Translations under genes and position numbers: made by a program
Notes under the pieces: model-generated
Database searches by the model: none
Told to the model about the DNA's origin: nothing
The model's input: only the letters and a program-made list of their open reading frames with translations
Part shown: positions 52,433 through 60,845 of the stretch, in pieces
Position numbering within the stretch: position 1 is the stretch's first letter
Layout: each line of letters opens with the position of its first letter
Origin: an uncultured Alphaproteobacteria bacterium
Lineage (GTDB): Bacteria; Pseudomonadota; Alphaproteobacteria; Bin95
DNA length: 64,000 nucleotides
Assembly (NCBI GenBank): GCA_938083135.1
Contig: CALLKY010000032.1
Location: forward strand, 1-64,000
Direction: 5' to 3'

Positions 52433-53632
52433 ATGCCCTTAGCCGCCATCTTGGCGCCGCTCGCAATTGCCATATTGATTCAGGCCTTGCCGACGTTCGG
52501 CAATTTGGCCGTGACGACGCTTGGGCCAGACGTCACACGCGCTATCGGACTGCCAGCCGGTGCTATCGGGGCCTATGTCGCCGTGGTCTATGGCGCAGCG
52601 ACGCTGGGCTCCTTTGGTGCTGCGGGAACTGTATTGCGGTTTGGGCCAGTGCGCGCAAGCCAGGGTGCGCTCGCGCTCTATGTAATTGGCGGCATGATTA
52701 TTTTCATGGCACCTGGCCTTGTAAGCATCACGCTTGCGGCCATTCTATTTGGCATCGCCTACACAGTACCCATCCCAGCTGGGGCGCAAATCCTAATCAG
52801 GCACACGCCACCGCACCTCCAAAACACCCTATTCGGTATCCGCCAGTGCGGTGTTCCCATTGGCGGGATGATGGCAGGGCTACTTTTTCCGCCTATCGCG
52901 GCAGCATTTGGCTGGGAGGCCGCCTTGCTCACGGCCGCAGGTGCGTGTGGTGTGGCGCTTATTCTGATCCAAGGCGCGCGCACCCGTTATGACGCGGCAC
53001 GACAACCGACACTTCCAGTATTCAAGGCGGGCGCACATAGCCCACTGGCCACGATACGCCGGGATACAGAACTCCGCCGTTTATGCATCGCGGGCATTAT
53101 TTTCGCTGGGTTTGAGGTCACATTCGTTGCAAATATCACGGCGCATTTATTCCGGGATGGCGGATGGACTTTGATTGAAGCGGGCCGCGGGCTTGGCGCC
53201 CTTCAGTTAGGTGGATTGCTTGGCCGCCTCTTATGGGGCCGGATTGCGGATGGCTTGGACAACCGGTCCGTTATGCTGGGCCTCATTGGTTTAGGCATGG
53301 CGGGAAGCGGTGTGATTATGGGCATGTTAGGGCTCGCCAGCCCGGCACTGGCCTATATCACCGCATTCGCGATCGGCCTTACAGCGGGCGGATGGACGGG
53401 TGTTGGTGTAGCGGAAGCTGCGCGGCTAGCGGGAAGTGCTGGCGCTGTCGCCGGCACGGCAGCGCTCACGATGGCCATGTTCTTTGGAATCGTAGCTCTA
53501 CCCTTACTCGTCAGCGCCGCACTCATCGCAGGAATCACCTATTCAACCGTGTTTATCGTGTTGAGCGTCACAGCAGGTTGTGGCGGCCTCTTGATGCTGA
53601 TGGCACCGCCGGTTAGGCCTGAGACCGTATGA
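52433..53632 (+). CDS. MFS transporter (first of a sister pair)
   Basis: A 399-residue, about 12-helix MFS permease. Homology begins near MPLAAILAPLAIAILIQALP; the open frame reaches further upstream over the ACAD start, but that part looks unconserved. A GIRQCGVPIGG sequence after the fourth helix mirrors SIRQIGVPLGG in the next gene, marking the two as paralogues. The pair is joined by an ATGA overlap. Substrate is unknown; the branch resembles the sugar/cyanate/metabolite porters. A purine-rich AGGTGAG lies 12 bases upstream of the ATG at 52433, which is slightly far. Confidence 0.84.
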   Translation: MPLAAILAPLAIAILIQALPTFGNLAVTTLGPDVTRAIGLPAGAIGAYVAVVYGAATLGSFGAAGTVLRFGPVRASQGALALYVIGGMIIFMAPGLVSITLAAILFGIAYTVPIPAGAQILIRHTPPHLQNTLFGIRQCGVPIGGMMAGLLFPPIAAAFGWEAALLTAAGACGVALILIQGARTRYDAARQPTLPVFKAGAHSPLATIRRDTELRRLCIAGIIFAGFEVTFVANITAHLFRDGGWTLIEAGRGLGALQLGGLLGRLLWGRIADGLDNRSVMLGLIGLGMAGSGVIMGMLGLASPALAYITAFAIGLTAGGWTGVGVAEAARLAGSAGAVAGTAALTMAMFFGIVALPLLVSAALIAGITYSTVFIVLSVTAGCGGLLMLMAPPVRPETV

Positions 53633-54909
53633 CCATTCCATCGCAACCTCCGTCCAAAATCCCCTGGACGCCGCTCATCCTCACGATGCTGACCCAAGCG
53701 GCGGCAACGATGGCTGCCTATACGTTATCAACCGCTTCACCACATATCGCACCCGATCTTGGCGTTGAAAATGAAGACGTGGCACAATTGGTCGCCATCG
53801 TTTACGGCGTTGGCGCGATCTCCGCCCTATTCGCCCCGCCATTGGTGCACCGGTTCGGCGGCATGGCCATCAGCCTCGCGATTTGTACGGCGGCTGGTGC
53901 GATGCATATGATTGCAGCCATATCAGATACGATTCTTATGCTTGGGGTAGCTGCGATCGCACTTGGTTGTTGCTACGGCATGACCGCGCCCTCAAGTTCT
54001 CATGTGCTGGCGAAACTAGCACCTGCTAAACGCAGAAATGTGATTTTTTCCATCCGACAAATTGGCGTTCCATTAGGTGGGATATTGGGCGGGTTGCTGA
54101 TTCCTCCTCTGATTTTGCTCGGCGGCTGGCGCTTAGCTTTCTCCGCCCAATTGGTGTTCGTTCTGCTACTGGCCCTATCCATCTATATGGTCCGTCATCG
54201 GTACGATTTCGATAGAGATCATTATCGACGGATTTTTAGACCGTCCGGTCCCGCACGTGTAATTGGCTTGTTACGAGAACTCCCCGAATTGCGTGCACTT
54301 GCATTTGTATCTGTCATTTATTCAGGCATCCAACTCTGCTTCGGCGCATTTCTGGTTACACAAATTGTTCGAATGCATGCACAACTGCCATATCATTTCG
54401 TCAACGCTGAAGAAGCGTATTTATTCGCAAGCGCTACAGCCCTAGTCACATTCCAGCTATCGGGTATCGCGACCCGCATTGTGCTTGGATTTGTCGCCGA
54501 CGCATGGGTTTCAGCGCGAACACTGCTTGCAATCCAAGGCATGTTGATGGGCATATCCGCCATTATCGCAGCTCAATATGATTCGCTCTGGCCTCTGTGG
54601 CTGATCCTAGCGAATACAGCCCTCGCTGGCGCCACAGCAAGTGCTTATACCGGTCTGGCGTTCGCCGAATTCGCCCGCATTGGCGGCCCGCCCCGTGCTG
54701 CAGAAACAACAGGTCTTGGCGCAGCTTTGATGTTTGGTGGCGTCGCCATCATGGCACCGTTATTCCGGCTTGGCATCGACGTATTTGGCGGATATGCCGT
54801 GCCATTCCTCGTGATCGCTGCTTTGGCATTCATTAGCGCCGCCGTGCTCATACTGTTCAGGGAGAAACCCGTTGTCCTTTCAGACCCTAGACCCCATCAA
54901 ACTGATTGA
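53629..54909 (+). CDS. MFS transporter (second of a sister pair)
   Basis: A 426-residue, 12-helix permease related to the previous one. Shared features are the helix-5 segment SIRQIGVPLGGILGGLLIPP and a LTMLTQAAATMAAYTLSTAS-like start. It begins on the stop of the previous gene (ATGA). An alpha/beta hydrolase start, a TTG, lies 38 bases inside its end. Divergence between the two permeases is considerable, so they are probably not recent copies. Adjacent sister permeases can work as a hetero-oligomer or handle import and export of related solutes. Confidence 0.88.
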   Translation: MTIPSQPPSKIPWTPLILTMLTQAAATMAAYTLSTASPHIAPDLGVENEDVAQLVAIVYGVGAISALFAPPLVHRFGGMAISLAICTAAGAMHMIAAISDTILMLGVAAIALGCCYGMTAPSSSHVLAKLAPAKRRNVIFSIRQIGVPLGGILGGLLIPPLILLGGWRLAFSAQLVFVLLLALSIYMVRHRYDFDRDHYRRIFRPSGPARVIGLLRELPELRALAFVSVIYSGIQLCFGAFLVTQIVRMHAQLPYHFVNAEEAYLFASATALVTFQLSGIATRIVLGFVADAWVSARTLLAIQGMLMGISAIIAAQYDSLWPLWLILANTALAGATASAYTGLAFAEFARIGGPPRAAETTGLGAALMFGGVAIMAPLFRLGIDVFGGYAVPFLVIAALAFISAAVLILFREKPVVLSDPRPHQTD

Positions 54910-55723
54910 CCGGGACCATATGGTCGATGGGCTTTTCGTGAAGGAATGCCGACCGCTTGACCCGAGCCAAACAAATATCCCGATCATCATGGCCCATGGA
55001 TCCAGCCATGGCTGGTGGGCTTGGCAACGTTGGCAGCCATTCTTTGCGAATGCCGGTTGGTCGACCTACGCATTCTCCTTCCGGGGGCATTCTGGCTCCT
55101 ATATGCCGCCAGAAGCGGACTATCTGAATGCAACGATCTTTGATTATGTTGATGATCTAAAAAGCATTATGGATTGGCTCGGGCGCCCCGCCGTGCTCAT
55201 GGGCCATAGCCTCGGCGGGATCGTCGCACAGAAAGCGGCAGAGGACGCCAGGCTCGCAGCACTCATTCCAATCGCTTCCATCGGCCCAAGTCAGATTGGT
55301 GTTCAACGTCCTGGAGCGCCCCCGCCGCTAGACAGATCCGTCATGCCAAGCCCCGAAGAGGCAAAGGCGCGATGGCTGCATGATCCGTGGCCGCAAGAGA
55401 AATTTAACCAATTCTATGCATCTCTCTCACCTGAATCACCTAGCGTGCTCGCGTGGTCTGGGACAGGGCGAACGGAAGTTGACCCAGCAAAGGTCACCTG
55501 CCCCGTCCTTTGTGTCGGCGGTGCGGATGATCAGTCTTATGTGCCGAAGGCGGAAGCGCTGGCCGGCGTGTATGGCGCAGATTGGTTCGAACAGCCCGAT
55601 GCTGGGCACAATATGATGGTGGAAGCAGCAAGCATTGATACAGCCCAAAGGATCAATCATTGGCTGATTTCGACACTCGGCCTCGACAGGAGCCCGGTAA
55701 TTCAAACTGCGGCCAAGCGCTAG
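54872..55723 (+). CDS. Alpha/beta-hydrolase
   Basis: A 283-residue alpha/beta-hydrolase. The nucleophile is Ser113 in MGHSLGG; the acid is Asp219 or Asp220 in GGADDQSY; and the base is His246 in DAGHNMM. The oxyanion-hole HG pair is in MAHGSSHGWWAW. It is cytoplasmic, with no signal peptide. The start is a TTG with AGGGAGA seven bases upstream, which makes it convincing although it lies 38 bases inside the previous permease. It may hydrolyse an ester or enol-lactone brought in by the permeases. The next gene starts on its last base (TAGTG). Confidence 0.86.
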   Translation: MSFQTLDPIKLIDRDHMVDGLFVKECRPLDPSQTNIPIIMAHGSSHGWWAWQRWQPFFANAGWSTYAFSFRGHSGSYMPPEADYLNATIFDYVDDLKSIMDWLGRPAVLMGHSLGGIVAQKAAEDARLAALIPIASIGPSQIGVQRPGAPPPLDRSVMPSPEEAKARWLHDPWPQEKFNQFYASLSPESPSVLAWSGTGRTEVDPAKVTCPVLCVGGADDQSYVPKAEALAGVYGADWFEQPDAGHNMMVEAASIDTAQRINHWLISTLGLDRSPVIQTAAKR

Positions 55724-56019
55724 TGCGCGCCCGCTTTGGATTTGTCGCCTGTGCGGCCCTCCTGCTTGCGGCCTGCGGCTCTAGCGATGAACCCCCGCCC
55801 CATGCTGCACGCGAGGTCCCCTGGCCAGCACCGCAACGCGCCCTTCCCGCCTCTGAAAAACTCGCATCAGACCTCGTGATGGCACCAATTGGCCGCGATC
55901 AGCGCGGCTGCGTTGTGTACAAATTAGAATCCCAATCCCGCCCGGCCATACAGTCGGTTTTTTATCGCACCCATGGGGGTGATTTCAGCACTATTGAAGA
56001 AGAGGCGGCCTGCACATGA
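55723..56019 (+). CDS. Small predicted lipoprotein
   Basis: A 98-residue protein with a strong lipobox. After the GTG start, RARFGFVACAALLLAAC ends at Cys18, the acylated residue of LAAC. The mature part is about 80 residues, begins GSSDEPPPHA (proline-rich linker) and ends with a short soluble region (GCVVYKLESQSRPAIQSVFY). The GTG overlaps the hydrolase TAG by one base. The enoyl-CoA hydratase starts on the TGA of this gene. Residues after the cysteine (GSSD) favour the outer membrane over inner-membrane retention. No family recognised. Confidence 0.72.
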   Translation: MRARFGFVACAALLLAACGSSDEPPPHAAREVPWPAPQRALPASEKLASDLVMAPIGRDQRGCVVYKLESQSRPAIQSVFYRTHGGDFSTIEEEAACT

Positions 56020-56834
56020 TCGAGATCGAGAAAGAATCCGGCTGGCGCTACGTCAAAATTGAAAAATCTGGCCGCGTTGCAGTCGTTCGCTTCGATAGGA
56101 AAGACGGCGTGAACGCCCTCTCTCTCCGCGCCATGCGGGAACTGACTGAAGCTGCCGAATGGATGCGTGCCGACCATGACATCTATGCCGTGGCACTGAT
56201 TGGCAGCGACAAAGCCTTCTCTGCTGGGCGCGACTTGAAAGACCCGGAAATGGATCCTCGGCGCGAGGGTCCCCTAATGAACCGCCGCTGGGCCGCTGGC
56301 GCTGGTGCCCGGCTCTGCAAAGCCTGGGCAGACCTTGAGCAATATACGACCTGCGGCATTGAAGGCTTCGCAATTGGCGGCGGGTTGGCGCTTGCTGTTT
56401 CCGTAGATTACCGCACCATCAGCAAAACTGCGCACCTTCGCGCACCGGAAGCCGCCCTTGGGCTTTCCATGAGCTGGGGGTCTGTTCCGCGCATCGTCAA
56501 TCTTGTTGGGCCAGCCCGCGCCAAGCAGATTTTGATCCATGCGAACAAATCCATCGAAGCCGATCAAGCGCTCGCATGGGGCCTAGTGGAAGAAATCGTG
56601 CCAGAAGGCGAATCCGGCGCTGCTGCGATCCGAGCCGCAGAACTTGCCGCCGAAATTCCACCTGTAGCCGCTCGAATGATCAAGCGCACCGTGGACGCAT
56701 ACGCCAATGCACTGGCCGATTCAGTGGTTCATATGGACACAGATCAGGTTTTATTGGCCGAAAGCGGCGCCGACCATCTAGAAGCGGTGGATGCTTTTCT
56801 GGCAAAAAGGGCTCCGACGTTCACAGGCGCGTAG
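56016..56834 (+). CDS. Enoyl-CoA hydratase/isomerase-family protein
   Basis: A 272-residue crotonase-fold protein. The oxyanion-hole segments KAFSAGRDLKDP and GFAIGGGLALAVSVD are present, as is the APEAALGLS segment with a glutamate at the position of one of the two catalytic residues. The second glutamate of canonical hydratases is not obvious, so an isomerase or hydrolase role is equally possible. It completes the coupled five-gene set (permease-permease-hydrolase-lipoprotein-hydratase), where its start overlaps the lipoprotein stop. With the acyl-CoA dehydrogenase nearby, CoA-ester catabolism is likely. Confidence 0.87.
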   Translation: MIEIEKESGWRYVKIEKSGRVAVVRFDRKDGVNALSLRAMRELTEAAEWMRADHDIYAVALIGSDKAFSAGRDLKDPEMDPRREGPLMNRRWAAGAGARLCKAWADLEQYTTCGIEGFAIGGGLALAVSVDYRTISKTAHLRAPEAALGLSMSWGSVPRIVNLVGPARAKQILIHANKSIEADQALAWGLVEEIVPEGESGAAAIRAAELAAEIPPVAARMIKRTVDAYANALADSVVHMDTDQVLLAESGADHLEAVDAFLAKRAPTFTGA

Positions 56835-56872
56835 GGCGAATCCGCCAGCGCCATAGCTCTGGAGGCTTTTAA

Positions 56873-57424
56873 ATGCCTATTTCTCTCCGCCCCTTAGCGG
56901 TGCTTTTCGCTGCTGCTGGCATCGCTGCTGGCGGCCCGGCTGACGCCCGCGATTTGGAAAACACCCTATATCTGGACCTTGATAGCGGTCGTGTTGTTAT
57001 CGAAATGCTGCCGGATGTGGCACCAAACCACGTGACCCGCATCAAAGAACTCACCCGGCAAGGCTTCTATGATGGCCTGACATTCCATCGCGTCATTGAA
57101 GGCTTCATGGCCCAGACCGGTGATCCGGATGGCGATGGCACGGGCGGCTCTGGCCAGAACATCGATGCCGAATTTAGCCGTGTTCCGTTTGAGCGTGGCA
57201 CAATGGGCATGGCGCGCTCCCAGAACCCAAATAGCGCTGACAGCCAGTTCTTCATCATGTTTGAACAAGGCTCCTTCCTGAATGGCCAATACACCGTATG
57301 GGGCCAGGTCGTGGAAGGTATGGAGCATGTCGACCGGATCAAGCTGGGCCATCAAGCTATGAACGGCGCCGTGCAAGACCCTGACAAGATTGTCAAAATG
57401 CAGGTCGCTGCGGACGCTCAATAG
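56873..57424 (+). CDS. Periplasmic cyclophilin-type peptidyl-prolyl isomerase
   Basis: A 183-residue cyclophilin with a signal peptide (LAVLFAAAGIAAGGPADA, cleavage before RDLEN near 26). Core elements GLTFHRVIEGFMAQTGDPDG, GTGGSGQNIDAEF, SADSQFFIMF and GQYTVWGQVVEGMEHVDRI are present. In the active site the arginine (FHR) and the phenylalanine/glutamine (QFF) are conserved. It would speed proline isomerisation during folding in the periplasm. It is followed by a clear intrinsic terminator. Confidence 0.95.
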   Translation: MPISLRPLAVLFAAAGIAAGGPADARDLENTLYLDLDSGRVVIEMLPDVAPNHVTRIKELTRQGFYDGLTFHRVIEGFMAQTGDPDGDGTGGSGQNIDAEFSRVPFERGTMGMARSQNPNSADSQFFIMFEQGSFLNGQYTVWGQVVEGMEHVDRIKLGHQAMNGAVQDPDKIVKMQVAADAQ

Positions 57425-57447
57425 CTCCGGCGCACTGTTGAATTCCG

Positions 57448-57478
57448 AAGCCCCGTTGCATCACTGCAGCGGGGCTTT
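57448..57478 (+). terminator. Intrinsic terminator after the cyclophilin gene
   Basis: A 13-bp stem of AAGCCCCGTTGCA (57448-57460) with TGCAGCGGGGCTT (57465-57477), one G-T wobble, a TCAC loop and a short T-run that continues as TTTGCATTT. It lies 24 bases downstream of the stop. This separates the cyclophilin from the next MFS gene, 26 bases on. Confidence 0.82.
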
Positions 57479-57504
57479 GCATTTGGAGGGCGTATAGTCC
57501 GGCC

Positions 57505-58749
57505 ATGTCGACACTGTCCTTCATCCTTAGCAATGCCCGATGGCTCGCCGCCGGATTTGTGCTGGCGCTAGGGTCTTGCTTTGGACAAACATTCTTCATC
57601 GGCGTGTTTGGCGCATCCATCCGCGAAGAATTCAGCCTGACGGATGGAGACTTCGGTGCGGCCTATATGTTCGGCACGTTAGCCAGCGCCGCAGTGATCA
57701 TTCAACTAGGCCGGCTGGCGGATGTCATGTCCGCAAGGCCTTTGGCTGTGATAGTGACCCTTGGCCTGGCGAGCGTCTGCATTGCCATGTCTATGGTTTC
57801 ATCCTGGACCATGCTCGTGTTCGTAATCTTCGGGCTTCGCCTGTTCGGCCAAGGCATGATGAGCCACCTTTCCGCCACTTGCATGGCCCGCTGGTTTGAC
57901 CGGACCCGGGGCCGCGCCATCGCCATAGCCTCATTCGGCTATCCAACGGCCCAGGCAATAGCGCCCGCCACTGCCGTCCTGGTTCTTTCAACAGGCGATT
58001 GGCGGACGGCCTGGGTTGGCGGGGCGGCGATCCTGGCACTTTGCGTGGCACCACTCCTATTCATGCTACTCGCCCGGGACCGGCCGACGAGCGCTACTCA
58101 CAACAGCTTCAAACCACCAGCAGGCATTGATGGCAAGCAGTGGCGGCGGATTGATGTCATTAAGGAGCCACTATTCTGGCTGCTGGTTCCCGGCCTTGTT
58201 GCGCCAAGCTTTATCGGCACATCGATCTTTTTCCTGCCAAGTCACATCGCAGAAGTAAAAGGCTGGGAGCTTGAGAGCTTCACCAATAGCTACTGGCTTT
58301 ACGGGCTAACGTCGCTCTGCTTCTCAATCGTTGGCGGCTTTGTGGTGGATAAGTTCAGCGCCCGGGCTTCGCTGCCGTTTTATCTTTTGCCGATGGGTGC
58401 AGCCCTGATCACGTTATCGCTGGGCACATCGCCCTGGACAATCGAACTGGTCTTTATCCTGCTGGGCATCGCAACCGGCTTCGGCATGACCGTGAAGACA
58501 GCACTCTGGGCCGAAATCTATGGAACGCAGCATATCGGCGCGATCAAGGCGCTGGTGCATTCCGTGATGGTGTTCGCCAGTGCGGCAGGGCCTGGCTTAA
58601 CCGGCACTCTGATCGACATAGGTGCCCCGTTTCCAACGCAAGCGCTTTATCTGGCGGGCTACACTATCGCCGTCAGCTGCTTGTACACATGGATCGTCAC
58701 CGTAGGGCCGCTCGGTTATGCTGCCCGCAAACGTCAATCAGGAGCATAG
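57505..58749 (+). CDS. MFS permease
   Basis: A 414-residue MFS protein, about 12 helices. The start STLSFILSNARWLAAGFVLA is followed by GSCFGQTFFIGVFGASIREEFSL, the loop-2/3 motif ADVMSARPLAVIVTLG, and ARWFDRTRGRAIAIASFGYPTAQAIAPA. That pattern resembles monocarboxylate/oxalate-formate-type or CynX-like porters. It is not closely similar to the two sister permeases at 52-55 kb. The M20 amidohydrolase begins two bases after its stop, so a transport-plus-hydrolysis unit is likely. Confidence 0.86.
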   Translation: MSTLSFILSNARWLAAGFVLALGSCFGQTFFIGVFGASIREEFSLTDGDFGAAYMFGTLASAAVIIQLGRLADVMSARPLAVIVTLGLASVCIAMSMVSSWTMLVFVIFGLRLFGQGMMSHLSATCMARWFDRTRGRAIAIASFGYPTAQAIAPATAVLVLSTGDWRTAWVGGAAILALCVAPLLFMLLARDRPTSATHNSFKPPAGIDGKQWRRIDVIKEPLFWLLVPGLVAPSFIGTSIFFLPSHIAEVKGWELESFTNSYWLYGLTSLCFSIVGGFVVDKFSARASLPFYLLPMGAALITLSLGTSPWTIELVFILLGIATGFGMTVKTALWAEIYGTQHIGAIKALVHSVMVFASAAGPGLTGTLIDIGAPFPTQALYLAGYTIAVSCLYTWIVTVGPLGYAARKRQSGA

Positions 58750-58751
58750 CC

Positions 58752-59996
58752 ATGACTGCCCGAAACCTTCGCATCAATCCGACCCGCCTTTGGGACATGC
58801 ATATGGAAATGGCGAAGATCGGGCCGGGCATCGCTGGCGGCAATAATCGCCAGACCCTCACCGACGATGACAAGCTTGGCCGTGATCTGTTCAAACGCTG
58901 GTGCGAAGAAGCCGGGATGACGGTCAGCATCGACACAATGGGCAACATGTTTGCGCGCCGCCCTGGCAAAAACGATAGTCTGCCGCCGGTGATGGCGGGC
59001 AGTCACTTGGATACGCAGCCAACGGGCGGGCGGTTCGACGGGATATTCGGTGTTTTGGCAGCGCTAGAAGCTGTTCGCACAATGAACGACTTGGGTATCG
59101 AGACCGAACACCCGATTGAAGTCGTCAACTGGACCAACGAAGAAGGGTCACGCTTCCCACCACCAATGGTTGGATCAGGCGTGTTTTCTGGCACCTTCAA
59201 GGAGGCTGATGCCTACGCCATTGAAGACGTGGACGGCGCAACACTTGGCGGCGAGCTTGAGCGGATCGGCTATAAGGGCGACGTCGCCTGTGCAGAACGC
59301 CCGGTGAAGGCCTTCTTTGAGTGCCACATCGAACAAGGGCCGATGTTAGAGAACGAAGGCAAATCCATTGGCGTTGTTACAGGTGTGCAGGCAATGCGCT
59401 GGTATAAGGGCCGCGTACTGGGGGAGGCTCGACATGCTGGCACTACGCCCCCACAGAACCGCAAGGACGCGCTGACGGCTGCATCAAAGCTGTTCATTGA
59501 GATTGACGCCATCATGCGCCGTCGTGGTGATGAAGGCCGCTGCACCGTTGGCTTGGCCCAAGCGTTCCCTGGCTCCCCAAATGTATGCCCAGACCGGGTT
59601 GAGTTCACCATCGACATGCGGAACCCGACAACGGATGAGCTAAACGCCATGGACCGAGAACTACGCGCCGCGGCAGAGCAGCTCTACACAGAAACCGGCT
59701 GCGGGTTCGAGCTGGAAGAGAGCTGGTTTTCAGAACCCACTGTATTTGCACAAGAATGCGTGGATGCCATTCGAATCGGCGCTGAAGCCCATGGCCATAG
59801 TTGGCGGGAAATCATGTCGGGTGCTGGGCACGATGCCGTCCATATGAACCGCGTCGCACCCACTGCCATGATCTTCATCCCGTGCACCGACGGCATTAGC
59901 CACAATGAGGCCGAATACGCCAGTCCCGAACACATCGCCGCCGGCGCTGACACGCTATTGGCAGCGATGCTGGAATTCGCCAACGTTCAGGAATGA
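58752..59996 (+). CDS. M20-family Zn-dependent amidohydrolase
   Basis: A 414-residue member of the N-carbamoyl-L-amino acid hydrolase/beta-ureidopropionase/allantoate amidohydrolase group. Metal ligands are His in AGSHLDTQPTGGRFDG and Glu in NWTNEEGSRF; the His of ECHIEQGPMLE and a C-terminal AGHDAVHM also fit. The start at 58752 has AGGAG eight bases upstream; an earlier in-frame start overlaps the permease. It cleaves N-carbamoyl or allantoate-like ureido bonds, releasing ammonia and CO2; the exact substrate is uncertain. It overlaps the convergent membrane-hydrolase gene by ten bases. Confidence 0.92.
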   Translation: MTARNLRINPTRLWDMHMEMAKIGPGIAGGNNRQTLTDDDKLGRDLFKRWCEEAGMTVSIDTMGNMFARRPGKNDSLPPVMAGSHLDTQPTGGRFDGIFGVLAALEAVRTMNDLGIETEHPIEVVNWTNEEGSRFPPPMVGSGVFSGTFKEADAYAIEDVDGATLGGELERIGYKGDVACAERPVKAFFECHIEQGPMLENEGKSIGVVTGVQAMRWYKGRVLGEARHAGTTPPQNRKDALTAASKLFIEIDAIMRRRGDEGRCTVGLAQAFPGSPNVCPDRVEFTIDMRNPTTDELNAMDRELRAAAEQLYTETGCGFELEESWFSEPTVFAQECVDAIRIGAEAHGHSWREIMSGAGHDAVHMNRVAPTAMIFIPCTDGISHNEAEYASPEHIAAGADTLLAAMLEFANVQE

Positions 59997-60754
59997 CGGC
60001 GAGACGGAACGGCCATTGCCGCCGCACTTGCTGCAAGTAGGTGCTTGAGATTATGGCCGCTTAGCCAATCGAACTCTGCAAAAAGCTCCCAGTCATAGAC
60101 CTCGGCAGCTTTGGCGCCAGCGTATAGGAGTGCCAGGAACAAGAGCCTCCAACCGGGGATTAGATGCTGCGGACTGTTCCAGTTCATAGCGCACACAAGC
60201 GCTACGATGAGCGGTGCCGCCTGCGTCAGCGCATAGAGCCTTAAGTCCCCAGTCGCGGTCACATGCCAAAGCCCAGCTATCGCGAAAGCCATAGTCGCAG
60301 CGAACGTCAGGAGTGCGCCCTTTTGGCTTGGTGTCCAGCGATCAATCAGCAGTGTCGCCAAAATCGCGCCCGCAGCCAGTGAAATTAGCAAACAATCCAG
60401 GAATATCCGGTCTGGCCCGGGGTCAAGATGGAAATAGCCGGACCCAAATGTGACCAAGAACACCGCGGCAAAGAACGTCGTCAAGCTTAGTGCAAGCCCA
60501 GGTTTGACCACCACCCGATCCCGGGCGCGATAGACCATGAACAGCCCCCAGATCGCAATGATCGCAAATGCGCCATTGCTCAGCACGTCGCCTGTATGGG
60601 GTATGCCCAAAGCATGGCGGACATCGGCGAACTCATAATAGCTATCGGGAACATAGGTGGGCGTCATGATAAAATCGCCCAGGCTGTATGTCACAACGGC
60701 GATGACGGCGACGGCCGCAAGCCAGGTTGGCGGGTCTTCGATAAAGCTATGCAT
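59987..60754 (-). CDS. CREST-superfamily (alkaline ceramidase-like) membrane hydrolase
   Basis: A 255-residue, about seven-helix membrane protein. Its conserved polar residues fit the CREST metal-dependent hydrolases (alkaline ceramidase, PAQR receptors, Per1): DVLSN near 56-60, SGYFHLDPGPDR near 105-116 (with His109) and the terminal SGHNLKH with His234 and His238. Bacterial members are usually uncharacterised. An upstream ATG at 60781 overlaps the operator, so I prefer 60754 (MHSFIEDPP). The gene is divergent from the TetR regulator and probably controlled by it. It might act on ceramide-like lipids, but this is inference. Confidence 0.72.
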   Translation of the reverse strand: MHSFIEDPPTWLAAVAVIAVVTYSLGDFIMTPTYVPDSYYEFADVRHALGIPHTGDVLSNGAFAIIAIWGLFMVYRARDRVVVKPGLALSLTTFFAAVFLVTFGSGYFHLDPGPDRIFLDCLLISLAAGAILATLLIDRWTPSQKGALLTFAATMAFAIAGLWHVTATGDLRLYALTQAAPLIVALVCAMNWNSPQHLIPGWRLLFLALLYAGAKAAEVYDWELFAEFDWLSGHNLKHLLAASAAAMAVPSRRHS

Positions 60755-60775
60755 TGACGTGGCTTCTGAAAAAGT

Positions 60776-60804
60776 GAACATTGTTCATTATGAAATAGTG
60801 AACG
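60776..60804. promoter_or_regulatory. TetR operator array between divergent genes
   Basis: TGAACATTGTTCA (60776-60788) is a perfect palindrome of six-base arms around one T. A further TGAAC lies at 60800-60804, so three half-sites (TGAAC, GTTCA, TGAAC) appear in 29 bases, with the two direct copies 24 bases apart. CATAAT on the minus strand (60793-60788) could be the -10 of the membrane-hydrolase gene, so the palindrome would overlap its start of transcription. This suggests the adjacent TetR protein represses both genes. Confidence 0.6.
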
Positions 60805-60845
60805 CTGTCATTAATGCAAGCATCTTTTCCAACCCGGTGAGAAAA

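Noticed and set aside
60657-60845. N-terminal extension of the TetR gene
   Set aside because: It runs back over the operator and the divergent gene; the start at 60846 has a good ribosome-binding site.
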